Source: Delphinus delphis (taxonomy: Eukaryota > Chordata > Mammalia > Artiodactyla > Delphinidae). From it: 64,000 nt of DNA. Where the stretch lies: contig NC_082697.1 in assembly GCF_949987515.2 (NCBI RefSeq), positions 21,149,730-21,213,729 on the forward strand, given 5' to 3'. The translations under genes and the position numbers were made by a program. Each line of letters begins with the position of its first letter. The first letter of the stretch is position 1. The notes under the pieces are model-generated. The model saw nothing but the letters and a program-made list of their open reading frames with translations. It made no database searches and was not told the origin of the DNA. Positions 21,971-32,520 of the stretch are shown piece by piece.

Positions 21971-22160
21971 CCCCACTTCCTCCCTGGGAGCCTTGGAGCC
22001 AGGGCAGGTGAGGGAAAGTGCTGGGACATGCCCCTCCATTCACCAGCTGTGTGACCTCGAGTTCATTCCTTGCCCTCTCTGTGCCTTGTGGAGATGCCAT
22101 AGGAGAGGTGGGGGCCACGATTCAGATGTCATGAGTGCTCTCCCCTCTCCCCTCCTGCAG

Positions 22161-22321
22161 AGAAGAGCATTCCCCTTCGAATCCTCTACGAAAGGTATTG
22201 TGACTACCTGACCGAGTCGAACCTCATCAAGGTGCGGGGCCTGTTCGTCGAGCCAGCTGCCAACAGCTACCTGCTGGCTGAGAGGGACATCTATCTGGAG
22301 AATCCAGAAATCAAGATCCGG
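22161..22321 (+). CDS. TGM2: TGM2 exon 11
   Basis: 161 nt, about residues 538-592. It starts with AG completing Glu538 and ends on a complete Arg codon (KIR) before GTAAGG. It contains Arg580 and Tyr583 in [17 protein letters not shown], the key residues clamping the guanine base and ribose. [12 protein letters not shown] is a conserved barrel strand. Human Cys524 is Arg here, as I recall also for mouse. Confidence 0.97.
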
Positions 22322-22609
22322 GTAAGGGCTGGCTGGGTCCCTGGACAGGTCCCCACACGTGCATGCACCTCCCTCCCTGCAACCTCAAGGTCTCCGATGC
22401 CCCAGGTTCCTCAGATCCTAGGTTTATCAAAGAAAAGCATCATGAAGCAGAATTTGGGACTCACAGCCTCTAGGAATGAATCCTAAAATCCCAGAGTAGT
22501 AGGATCATGGCACTTAGGGATCTCAGACTCGTGGACCCTTAAAAGCTAAACTACTAATGCTAGATTCCCAGGTCCTCGGGCCCTGGTGGGGCAGGAAGGG
22601 ATGTGTTGT

Positions 22610-22745
22610 TAAGGGCACAGACGCTGGAGTCCATTTATTCATCTATACAATGGGTGTTGTAAAGATTAAATGTGAGTCTACAGGAAGCACATAGAACCAC
22701 ATCCAGCACGTTATGAGGGCTCAGTAAAAACTGACTATTCTTATC
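22610..22745 (+). repeat. MIR SINE
   Basis: 'taagggcacagacgctggag', 'tctatacaatgggtgttgta' and 'aagattaaatgtgagtctac'. The middle is deleted. Intron 11. Confidence 0.7.
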
Positions 22746-22844
22746 ACCAACTTCATGGTCATCATAGTGATTCACCTGGAGGAGTCACAGCCCCAGATCC
22801 CCAAATGCTGCAGTTACAAATAAATGGTAAAGAGCAGAGCAGGA

Positions 22845-23045
22845 GGGAGTGAGCACTGTGTGCCAGACAGTCTGCTAGGAGCTTGCACATATTAGCTCAG
22901 TTAATCCTCATGAGAACCCTGCAGTCAGGCATTTCTGTTCTATGAAGAAACCAAGGCTCAGAGAGGGTAGTAACTTTGCCAAGGTCACACAGTGAGAAAG
23001 GGTCAGAGATCAGCCTGGCTCCAAAGACTCTGATCTTTCCACCCT
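22845..23045 (-). repeat. MIR SINE
   Basis: 'agcttgcacatattagctca', 'gttaatcctcatgagaaccc', 'aaggtcacacagtgagaaag'. Good antisense copy, inverted relative to the MIR 100 bp before it. Confidence 0.75.
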
Positions 23046-23308
23046 AGACCCTAGAATGAGGGAGGCATTTTACACATCCTGTGGGTTGCGTGGAGCCTCA
23101 CTTCAGCTCCACGAAGGAGGCCTGGGCAGGTGTCATCATCTGTGTTTTCCAGATGAGGCGAGGAATGTTAGCGGCGGAGCTGGGCAGACATTGGGCCAAA
23201 CTGCAGCAAAGATGGAGATGGCCCAGTTGGGACCCTGCATGCCCTTGAGGGGCTGTGGGCTGCTCTCCCTCCGTGCTGCCCCTGACATCTGCCCCATGCC
23301 TCCTCTAG

Positions 23309-23445
23309 ATCCTGGGAGAGCCCAAGCAGAATCGCAAGCTGGTGGCTGAGGTGTCCCTGTGGAACCCGCTCACCGTGCCGCTGTCAGGCTGCACCTTCAC
23401 CGTGGAGGGGGCGGGCCTGACCAAGGAGCAGAAGACCGTGGAAAT
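23309..23445 (+). CDS. TGM2: TGM2 exon 12
   Basis: 137 nt, about residues 593-638, in beta-barrel 2 ([17 protein letters not shown] to EQKTVEI). Phase 0 at the start. It ends two bases into an Ile codon at GTAAGT. No frameshift or unusual codon is present. Confidence 0.97.
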
Positions 23446-23917
23446 GTAAGTGCTGGTCCCTCCAGCTTGGGGGCCTGGGAGCAGAGGGCAGATGCTGCGG
23501 GGGGAAGGGCACCCTCCGGCACTGAACCCAGGCCCGTAACCCCCTCTTCTCCCTTTCCACACACCTGCCTAATATTCCCCCGTGTCTACGCCCAAATACC
23601 CACACGTTAGCTGCGTTCTGTGCACATGTGTTCACAAACCTAAACAGGTACATATTCGCTAAGCACCCACCTCGGGACACCCGAGTCCCCACATGCACAC
23701 AGGTGTACATGCGTGCCTGTGTGGAGTACCCTCATGGATACATATTTATATATACGTACACTTACAAGCATACACACTTCTTGTTTTTCACTTTTTCATT
23801 GTAATTTATATAGAGTAAAGCATACGAGTCACGTATGTACAGCTCAATGCATTTTCATGCATGTGGTCACGTGAGCATCCGCACTCTTACCCCCAAGCAC
23901 ACCATCCACTTCCATGT

Positions 23918-23940
23918 ACACACACACACACACACACAAA
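23918..23940 (+). repeat. (AC)n microsatellite
   Basis: About ten AC units in intron 12, within a stretch rich in imperfect 'acacac' and 'catgca' words. Confidence 0.8.
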
Positions 23941-24148
23941 CACACCAGCCCCTCTACACATAGGAGGGCAGATGGCCCAGGCCTTCGGAGAGTGGTGAGC
24001 GGGACCCATTGTATTCTGTCGGCACAAAGCTATACATCCATGGAGTTTCTAGGCTAAGATCTCAGTAGTCACGTGTCATCCTGGCCTGTCCCCATTGTGG
24101 GGACCAGGCCAGGGCCCTGATCTCACCCTCTTTCTCTCTCTCTCCCAG

Positions 24149-24299
24149 CCCACACCCCGTGGAGGCGGGGGAGGAAGTCAAGGCGAGGGTGGACCTGCTG
24201 CCCCTGAACGCGGGCCGCCACAAGCTGGTGGTGAACTTCGAGAGCGACAGGCTGAAGGCCGTGAAGGGCTTCAGGAACGTCATTGTTAACACCTCCTAA
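24149..24299 (+). CDS. TGM2: TGM2 exon 13, C-terminal coding part
   Basis: The last 49 residues and TAA (24297-24299), completing beta-barrel 2. [10 protein letters not shown] matches the region reported to contact phospholipase C delta 1, and [10 protein letters not shown] is invariant family sequence. The protein then ends V-N-T-S, whereas human and mouse end I-G-P-A as I recall. The reading frame and length are unchanged, so this is substitution, not frameshift. Confidence 0.97.
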
Positions 24300-24869
24300 G
24301 GGCCCCCGTGCCAGCCGAGGGCCCCCAACTTGACCCCAATCTTTATCCCAAGGTAATGAGCAAAATTTGCCCCTTATTGGGCCCCAGACCCCAGGGCACG
24401 GTGGACTGCCTATGGGGCCTCTTTGGAATCAAATGTACTTCCGGCCCATATGGTCCCCCTGAGCCTGGCTCCCCACCTCCCTCACCTGTGAGGAATGTTT
24501 TGTGCCTCCACAGTAGGAGCCCTGATCTTGGCTGACTGGGCCTGGGGGGTGGGCCGGGGAGGAGGGACTCCAGCCTCCCTTCCCAGCCCAGATGCCATTT
24601 GGAAAGCCACTGACCACCTGCCATATTGTTTGATCAACTCCAGAGCCCCTTCCCTGGGAGCAGGCGAAAAACAGTGTGCCCAGTGACCAGATCAAGGAAC
24701 TCAGCTCCCTGGGGTGTCCTGAACCCCTTCCCCAGATTGTGCCCAGGCCCCAGGGGCCGTTGGCAGAGCCTGAGCAGGTGCAGATCGAGAGGGTCCCAGG
24801 AATAGTCCAGACCCAAGCTCCCCCCACATCCCGGCAGCCCTGGCCCAACAGTACCCCCGCACGCCGCAA

Positions 24870-25090
24870 TTGTGAGGCACCTACTAAGTGCTTCCTGGGC
24901 TCACACGGCCACCAACCTATTTAATTGCCATGGAAAACTGCAGAGTGGGAGCCACTTTCTCAGTGAGGAGACTGCAGCTTGGAGAAGGGAGGTGGCCCGC
25001 CCTGCACCGCTGGATAGTTGCAAGGCTGCTTAATATGAAGGTGCAGGAATGGAGCCAGGCCTTCTGACTCTGAGTCCAGGGCCCCGTTCA
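24870..25090 (-). repeat. MIR-derived segment in TGM2 3'UTR
   Basis: 'cacctactaagtgcttcctg', 'aattgccatggaaaactgca' and 'agtgaggagactgcagcttg' follow the antisense MIR order. Diverged. Confidence 0.55.
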
Positions 25091-25184
25091 CCACACCAGC
25101 CCTGACCTGACTGTCAGAGAGGCCATCTGGGGCCTGATCAAAAAGGATCCAGTTCGGATGAGGAGGTGGGGAGGAAATTGGAGG

Positions 25185-25330
25185 GGTTAGAGCCCTGGGT
25201 TTGAGCCCCAAGTCTGGCCAGCCACTGCCTTCCCCTCTGTGGGCCTCAGTCTGCTCATCGGTCACAGAGTGGTTGAACCAGCTCATCTCCAAGGCCCCTT
25301 CAGCTCTGCACTTCTGGTGCCTTATATGAC
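25185..25330 (+). repeat. MIR-derived segment in TGM2 3'UTR
   Basis: 'agccctgggtttgagcccca', 'gtgggcctcagtctgctcat' and 'caaggccccttcagctctgc' follow the sense MIR order, opposite to the segment at 24,870. Confidence 0.55.
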
Positions 25331-26007
25331 TCAGCCTTGCCAATGACATTGAGTCTTACTCCCTGGCTTCACAGAGCCTTAGGTCACAGGCCAGGATGTT
25401 TTGGAGAATGAGACCATGACCATGACCACCCTCCTGCCCCCAGCCCTGTCTGAGTCCCCCACCTGTGCCCAGGCATCTTCCTTCAGAGCCCAGTTCTAGG
25501 GGAAAAGAGCCCCGGAGGCCCCTGACCTACCCATGACCCCACCCACCACAATGTGTAGACTTCACAGGAGCCTTAGTTGCCTGTGCTGGTCACTCACCAA
25601 CAAGGCTGGCATCTCAGCCAACCCCTCTTTGAAGAGCCAGGGCCCTAGAACACAGCCTTTGCCCCTGACTAAGCTCGGGGACCCCACAAGTTGCCATCTC
25701 TGACTTTACCACTCATTCTCTCCATGTGACTGGGCCTCCCTCAGCCTGGAAGAGGGAAGTGGGGAGAATTCTGTATCTGGAGTGGGGTCAAAGACTCCAG
25801 AGTCCCCCAAATCCCAGAGAGGGATTTGGGGAAAGTCACGCTGATGCACTTAGAACTTTCTGCTTTGCACAGGAAGAAGCACTTGAGCCGAAATATAAAT
25901 GTTCTATTCTGTATACATATTGCTTGATTTCTCTATGGTTTTATAAATACTTCTGGGTTCCAAGCAAGCAGTAGATGTGCTTTTGAGCCACAAAGAGCAA
26001 GTACTGA

Positions 26008-26013
26008 AATAAA
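26008..26013 (+). promoter_or_regulatory. TGM2: TGM2 polyadenylation signal AATAAA
   Basis: Canonical AATAAA in 'gtactgaaataaaagagttt', followed by T-rich sequence and 'ggtctggtctgttcg', a GU-rich downstream element. It is the first strong signal after the stop codon with both parts. Confidence 0.85.
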
Positions 26014-26576
26014 AGAGTTTATTTTTCACATTCAAACCAGGTCTGGTCTGTTCGCTGCATGCTTTTGAGGAGAGTGGGTGGGTGAGCTCACTTAACATCT
26101 GGACCAGCCACTTCCTGCCTAAGAGCCTTTCCCTAGCCTCAGCGCCGCCCTCAGATCTAAACTTTATTGGCATTCAATGCTCTACAACTGTCCAGCTCCA
26201 CCTCCAGCCTCTTCTCCAAACAAACCATGTTCAGACCAGAATGAACTGCCTGTATCTCTTCTAACATCCTGTGTACTTGTCAACCTCTTAGCTTGGAGTG
26301 CCCCTCTTTTTCCTTACCCAGCTTGTGAACTCCTATTCATCTTATAATGCTTAACACTAAAGTCATCCCTTCTGTGAAGCCTACCCAGATTTCTTCTCAG
26401 AACCCTGGAACATGGACAACTCAAACATTTATCACAGTGACTTTTAGTTCCATGTTGATATACCTGTCCCGCTCCCCATCCTGTCTGAAGTCCCAAGGGC
26501 AGAGACCAAGAATCTCTTAAACAGACACTAATAAATGCTGGATCAATGTGTTTCAACTCAGCTCCCATAAGACCAG

Positions 26577-26897
26577 TACTGTCCAGTAGAAATATAACGT
26601 GAGCCACAAATGCAAGCCATATATGTAATTTAAATTTTCTAGTGGCCATATTAAAAAGAGAAAAAGAAACAGGTAAAATACATTTTAATAATGCATTTAA
26701 TTTAAACTAATATGTCTGAAATATTGTATTGCAACACATAATCAACATAAAAATTATGAGTGAGATATTTTACATTCTTAATTTTCATACAAAGTCTTTT
26801 AATGTGGTGTGTATTTTACACTGACAGCCTGTTTCAATTCGAACTAGCTGCATGTCAAGTGCTCCATGGCTGCAGGTGGCTACTGGCTACTACATTG
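26577..26897. mobile_element. MITE-like DNA transposon relic, cut by an LTR
   Basis: Starts 'actgtccagtagaaatataa' and contains 'ctagtggccatattaaaaag' and 'gtggctactggctactacat'. Same family as the 18,412 element. Its expected 'ttggacag' end appears only after the LTR, at about 27,543. Confidence 0.5.
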
Positions 26898-27549
26898 TGT
26901 TACCAAGCAAGGGCTCGTATGCCTGCCACACAGAAAGCCAAACTCTGACAGTGGGTGTTTGCAGCAAAGTAAGGTTTTATTTGCAGGGCGCCAAGCAAGG
27001 AGAATGGGCAGCTCATGCTCAAAAGACCTGAACACCCCGATGGCTTTCAGGGGAAAGACAGTGTGAGGGGATATGGTCTCAGGATGCGTGATCAGCTTGT
27101 GGACCTTCTTCTGATTGGCTGGTGGTGAGGTAACAGGTGATGTTTCAGGAATCTCAACCTTCTGGTTCCAACCAGTCTGGGGTACGTGCTTGTGGTCAGC
27201 ATGTAGCCACCATCCTCCACCTGGGCGGGGCAGGGGTTCTTAGTTTCTACAGAGCAACTCAAAGATATGCATCAGATTGTTATCTATATCCTTTCAGGAG
27301 GAACTGGGAGCCCTGTGACTCTATGGTCTTCATCATTAACTGCTTGAATCTGCTCTTTGGAACTCAGGGAAGGCCTAGGAGACTAAAGCCTTTTTTTTTT
27401 ACAAACAAGAAACAGGGGACACAGAGGGACTTTTGTACCTGGGAAGACCCCACAAGGTCCTGCTTGGTTTCAATCCCCTCTTTTCGTTGATACTCTTCAA
27501 TCCTTAGGGGAACAGGGGTGGCACAAGAATGTGAATAAAGTTTTGGACA
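26898..27549 (-). mobile_element. Solo LTR of an endogenous retrovirus (ERV1-like)
   Basis: Starts TGTTACC and ends near GACA on the plus strand. The minus strand has AATAAA (26,976-26,981 complement) followed by 'ccttactttgctgcaaacac' and a C/T-rich end, as in a retroviral R-U5. No internal viral genes are present. It lies 0.86 kb past the TGM2 poly(A) site in the opposite orientation. The right boundary is approximate. Confidence 0.6.
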
Positions 27550-28924
27550 GAGAAAGATGAATCATAAACTCAGCAGGGGAACTCAGTTTCAGGGGACTCA
27601 GTTTCAATTGAATGGTTCCAAGTCTAGACTGATTCCAGGAGCGTGGGGATTTGGTCATTCATCTCATTCCCCACCAACGAAGCACTAATCAATGTTTGTT
27701 GATTAAATAGATGATGGAAGACAGTCTCTGCCTTCAGGGAACCCATGTTGAAACATCTGACATGCACGCAAAAAATAAATCAAACTCAAAGTGTGACATC
27801 ACATTTTCGGGGTGCTAAATCCTTCTGTTCCTTAAAAACTACACCTGGGTCTGGCCTTGATGGCCTGAGCATTTTATCAATTAGTGACCAGCAAGAAAAT
27901 AGAAAACACTCGGCTATTTCAGGTGGAGAGGGAGTTTACAAGGGAAACTGACTCCAAAAACATCTGAGATGCTGGAAGAGCAGAGGGAGAAGGAGTGGTA
28001 CCCGGAAATAGGGAAGCAGCTGCCACCCAGGATGCGCAGGAGCCCAGGAGCCGGTCCCCGCCACCCAGCTGCTGGAGGCACTGTCACTCCAGCTCTGGAA
28101 CCAACAGAGCTGCCGAATCTACAAATCCTGCCGAAGTCAGCCCTGGTAGGAGCCAGAGGCAGGCTGGTATCTCTCATCCTCCTGCCTTCTCCCCACTGGC
28201 AGATCCTCACCAGAAATAGCTAGCGAGGGGCTCTGGCAAATATATTTCCAGGCTTCCAGCCCCTGAAAAACAGAGATGGCGAGGCAAGGTCTTGGGGGCA
28301 TGGAGTTGAGTAGCCGATACCTATGGCTGCTCCCTTTGTAAGAACACCCTTCCAATCATCTCCACCTAAGGAGCTCAGCTTTCAAAACCCTGCTCCAGGG
28401 AGACCTGCTCTGTGAAGCCTTCCTGGACTGCAGCCGACTGCTTCAAGCTCTGTTCCCCTTGGCATATGGTAGAGAGCCCTTTACAACGCTCAGGTTAGCC
28501 TGGCTTAGGACCAGCTGCTGATGTGCCTGGCCCATGCTCTGGAGCACCCCAGGAGCAGAGTCAGGGCACACCTCACACAAGGGGGTCACCAAGTGGACGC
28601 GGTACTGCCGACTCTAGCTCCCAGGCCTGACTGCCTCGCCTCCTAAAGAGAGACAGGGCTGCCCCGGCCAGGTCTGCCAATGCTGGACAGATTGGGGGGC
28701 CCCTCCTGACCACCCCCTAGGCCTGCCCCACCCCTGAGAGCTCACTAGCCAGGAACCCAGGAAGGAGGAAGGTTTTGCTGGTCACGTGGGCCCATTAGAG
28801 ACAGGGGAAAAGAGCCTGAGCTCCTTCTGCACAAACCAGAGGCAAGGGTTGAGTCTGGGGCCCTACACAACAGTGCTGGGCACAGCTCCGCGGCAGCTCA
28901 GAGCTACTGGGCCCACACCAAAAG
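27550..28924. other. Intergenic, no recognised feature
   Basis: Mixed composition. A GC-rich 'gaagcagctgccacccagga' section at about 28,010-28,240 carries short open frames on both strands, none with a recognisable domain. No splice-ready exon, RNA gene or young repeat was seen. Confidence 0.5.
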
Positions 28925-29155
28925 CTCGGCTCATAGCCCAGGTGGCAGGGGCCTGGATTCTGGAGCCAAACAGACCTGGGATCAAATCCTGGCTCTGCCA
29001 CGGGTTCACAATGTGGCTTCAGGCAGGTTCTCAACCTCTCTGTGCCTCTGCTTCCTCATCTGTCGAATGGGGATGATTTGGTGTCTACTTGCATGACTGG
29101 TGTGTAAGTTCAATATAACAGTGTCCATAAAATATTCAGCTGGCTCCTGGCACAT
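28925..29155 (+). repeat. MIR SINE, nearly full length
   Basis: 'gattctggagccaaacagac', 'ctgggatcaaatcctggctc', 'ctctgcttcctcatctgtcg' and 'ctggctcctggcacattcta'. The best sense MIR in the window. Confidence 0.85.
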
Positions 29156-29179
29156 TCTAACCATAACAGCCAACTTTCC

Positions 29180-29320
29180 TCCAGGTCAGCAACATTTATA
29201 TGCACTGAGTTCTTCACTTCTGAAACAATCCTATCCAGTTTTTCCCCCCATTTTACAGCTGGTAAGGTGCAGAGTGGGGAGACTTGAACCCAGGCAGCCT
29301 GCCTTCCCCAGGGCATGGGC
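29180..29320 (-). repeat. MIR SINE
   Basis: 'cccccattttacagctggta' and 'agacttgaacccaggcagcc'. Antisense, 25 bp after the sense MIR, forming an inverted pair. Confidence 0.65.
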
Positions 29321-29727
29321 TAGCCTAGAGGAGGCCCGATTTCTACTGGAACCCTCCCTTCCCACCAAGTGCTAGGGTGCACGGGACACAGGCCTCCAAA
29401 AAAGCCCCCGTGGAATGGAGGTCTGATCCGGTCTATCTTTCCACCCCCAAAAGTCCCTCTCCTTTCCAGCTGCTCTTGTTTACCTGGGATGCCTGCCAGC
29501 TCCGCCCCTTGGTCTCAAGTCAAACCCAGAATAACAGAACTTTGACAGAGTCCAAGAGGAGAGGCTTAAGTGGGAGGGCCAGGTAGGGGCCTCCTAGAGG
29601 CACATGTGCCTTGGGGCCAGGACTAGGTCATCACATACACTTTCCCAGCCTCCCCACTTCCCTCCCGGACAGGCCTGAGAACACACACAGAGACGCACAC
29701 CCACGAGACCGTGAAGCCCTGTGTCTT

Positions 29728-29868
29728 TTTTTTTTTTTTTTTTTTTTTTAACATCTTTATTGGGGTATAATTACTTTACAATGGTGTGTTAGTTTCTGCT
29801 TTATAACAAAGTGAATCAGTTATACATATACATATGTTCCCATATCTCTTCCCTCTTGCGTCTCCCTC
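29728..29868 (-). mobile_element. Recent 141-bp LINE-1 insertion with perfect TSD
   Basis: Long T-run, then 'aacatctttattggggtata' and 'ctttacaatggtgtgttagt', the reverse complement of the LINE-1 tail at window start. Perfect 14-bp TSD 'aagccctgtgtctt' at 29,714-29,727 and 29,869-29,882. Severely 5'-truncated. Confidence 0.9.
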
Positions 29869-30350
29869 AAGCCCTGTGTCTTGTTTCAAGATGCAAAGTC
29901 CGAAGTGTTCCATTAAAAGCAGAAGGAATGACAAAAAAGGTGGTGCATACAGCCTTGAGAACGCAGGAACTCTAACAACCTGAAGTTGAGCAAGAGAGGC
30001 AGACATGAAAGACCACGATCCACATAATTCCACTCGGACAAAGTTCATGAACTCATCTGTGGTGTTAGAAGTTGGGGTCGTGTTTTCCATGGCAGGGGAA
30101 AGACTGGACAGAAGCACGAGGGGGCTTTTGGGGCACTGGGATGGCTTTGATTTTTTTCCATCTGGGTGCTAGGTAAACAAGTACATTCAGCCTGTGAAAA
30201 TGTGTCAAGTTCAGAAAACATAGTACTTGAAGTTTCTAAAATTAAGTCCAAAGTGGGGTGGAGACTTGATCCACAGACCCTGGCCACTGGGAGTAACAAG
30301 TCTTCCATCAGCAGCCCCCAAGGTCTGAGAAAGCCAGAGCTAAAAGGCTC

Positions 30351-30992
30351 ATAAACATAGTTACCATATGACCCAGCACTTCCATTCCTAGGTATAAACC
30401 CAAGAGAACTGAGAACATATAACCACACAAAAAGTTGTATGTAAATGTTCATAGCAGCATTATTGATAATAGCCAAAAAGTGGAAACAAACCAAATGTCC
30501 ATTTGGTTTGGATAAATGGATAAATAAATGGATAACGAATGGATAAATAAATGAATTTATCCACGAATGGATAAATAAAATGTGGCATATCCATACAATG
30601 GAATATTATTTGGCAAGAAAAAGGAACCATGTACTTATACATGCTCCACCATAGATGGACCTTGAAAACATTATAATCAGTGAAAAGAAGCCCGTCACAA
30701 AAGACCACATTTGTATGAGTTCATTTATATGAAATGTCCGGAAGAGGCAAATGTATGGAGATTCAAAGTAGATTAGTGACTGTCTGGGGCTGGGGGGCTG
30801 GAGGGACTGGGAGGGGGTGACAGCTAAAAAGCATGGGGTTACTTTCTGGGGTAATGAAAATGTTCTAAAATTAATCGTAATGATAGATGCACAATTTTAT
30901 ACTAAAAGCCATTGAATCATACACTTTAAAAGGGTAAGTTGCAAGGTATATGTACTATATCTCAATAAAGCTGTTTAAAAATAAATAATGAA
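30351..30992 (+). mobile_element. Old LINE-1 3' end
   Basis: 'agttaccatatgacccagca', 'catagcagcattattgataa', 'acaatggaatattatttggc' and 'ctatatctcaataaagctgt' are the end of LINE-1 ORF2 and its 3'UTR. It is full of stops and carries a local 'ggataaataaatg' expansion at about 30,510-30,590. Confidence 0.85.
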
Positions 30993-32309
30993 CAGGGGGG
31001 AAAAAGGAGAAGGCTGAGCCCCAGAATCTGACTTGATTCAGATTCAGGAGGTCTGCCTGGGTGTGCTGGTGACCTTGGGTAAAACTCTTCCCTTCTCTGG
31101 GCCTTAGTTGGCCCTGCTGCCACAGGGGAGAGGAGAGAGTAGCAGCAGAGGAGTGCTGAAACACCACTGATGTGGGCATCATATCCATGACCACATAGGC
31201 TCCTGGCCCAGCCTGTGGAGTCTGGGGGTCCCCCAGGGCTAGTAAACCCCTAATCGTTCATGAGATCTTTGCACTCTGGTCACAAGCGCAACGTTTCCTC
31301 AATAGCCTTTAAAAATGGGAGAAGAGATGCTTTTCCAAACATTGCTTTCAGCCACTGCTCCATGTCAAGGATACCAGAGGCGCAGTGGAAATCCCAGTTT
31401 CTCTCTAGGCCCTTAGTCAGTTCCCAACTCCACGTCAGCTCATTCCAAAGTCATCTGGAGTAAACATACAGAGAGACCAAGGAGAAATGCCAGCCAGACC
31501 TGGTGAGACAGGGATCTGCCTTCACTTGGTAAGTGAAGCCCATTTACAGATGGGGAAACAGGCACAGATGGGGCAGGGGCGGGTCCATGGTCCCAGATCC
31601 AAGGCTGAACCCAAGGACTTTCTCTTTCCACTTGTCTTGAACAAGCCTAAGAGCCTACTGTGTGCTCAGCCTGAGGTGCTCTCCAGAAGGGATGAGAGAG
31701 GGCCTCCGACCAAGTGTGGGCAGCCCCTCCCCAGGAGTCCTGGGCCTGTGTCCCATCTCCCCTCTCTCTCTTGCTGTGTGACTCTGAGGAAGCCACTTTC
31801 CCTCTCCAGGCCTTTGTCGCACTGGAGCTCCCAATTACTGCCCTGTCACCCAACCCAGGGATGTGATTATGATGGGAACAGGCCTTATAAACTGTAAAGG
31901 GCTGTAGAGATGGAAGCCAACAGGAACTCCAGCCGTGAATGAGAAAGGCAAGATCAAGGCGAGCGACTGAGGCTCATGTATTTAACCAGTAGTAGCTATG
32001 GGGTCAGCAGAGGTGGCTGCTGCCTGAAGGGAAAGGATGAGGTGGCCTGGACCGGGGTGTGGCTGTCTTGGAGTCATCGGAATGGATTTGAGGTACACAG
32101 AGGAGATCCATTCGTTCAACAACATCTTTTTTTGCCCCAGCTGTGGACCAGGTGCTGCATTAGGCCCTGGGGATACAGTGGTCACCATGGCAGGCCTGTC
32201 CTACAGAGTATTCAAGCAGATCACCAGTGTGAAGTGAGATGTGTCAGAAAAAAAGACTAAGGCTCAGGATAATGGGGCCGTCAGCACAATCGTAAGAGCA
32301 AGGGTGCCA

Positions 32310-32520
32310 CGCAGCCTTTTAAATGCATCACATGCGTGAACTTGCTGGGTCCTCATAACACCCTGTGAGGCGGGAGCTAGTATTACCCTCTCCACTCTGT
32401 GGGCGAGGAAACTGAGGCCCAGAGGGGTTACGTGACATGTCCAAGATCACACAGCTAGAAAACAAGGAAGCTAGGATGCCAACCAGGCAGGCTGGGTTCA
32501 CAGCAACTGCTCCTAACCTC
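32310..32520 (-). repeat. MIR SINE
   Basis: 'gtcctcataacaccctgtga', 'gaggaaactgaggcccagag', 'tccaagatcacacagctaga'. Strong antisense copy. Flanks (31,000-32,300) hold further weak MIR pieces. Confidence 0.78.

Larger units (their letters stand above)
1..26035 (+). other. TGM2: TGM2 gene body (exons 3-13, 5' end outside window)
   Basis: Encodes protein-glutamine gamma-glutamyltransferase 2. It makes calcium-dependent isopeptide bonds between glutamine and lysine side chains, binds and hydrolyses GTP as a signalling protein, and works in cytosol, nucleus, membrane and extracellular matrix without a signal peptide. Eleven exons with matching phases: 2380-2622, 6245-6363, 9024-9152, 10195-10372, 12662-12797, 13700-13803, 15375-15617, 17599-17871, 22161-22321, 23309-23445, 24149-24299. 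All intervening introns are GT-AG. The coding sum is 1,874 nt, which with 190 nt from absent exons 1-2 gives 687 codons plus stop, the human length. Catalytic triad Cys277, His335 and Asp358 is present (human numbering), as are Trp241 and the redox cysteines 230, 370 and 371. GTP-pocket residues Ser171, Lys173, Phe174, Arg476, Arg478, Arg580 and Tyr583 are kept, but Val479 is Ala. No inactivating lesion is visible. Confidence 0.97.
24300..26035 (+). other. TGM2: TGM2 3'UTR
   Basis: About 1.74 kb from the stop codon to just past the AATAAA signal, similar in size to the human 3'UTR. It is GC-rich at first and becomes AT-rich after 25,850. Two MIR-derived segments in opposite orientation (about 24,870-25,090 and 25,185-25,330) lie inside it. 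No long open frame continues. The end is placed 15-25 nt after the signal. Confidence 0.85.

Noticed and set aside
27969..28223. Candidate small protein or exon in GC-rich intergenic DNA
   Set aside because: 84-codon frame without known motifs, overlapped by similar frames on both strands, no convincing splice or promoter context.
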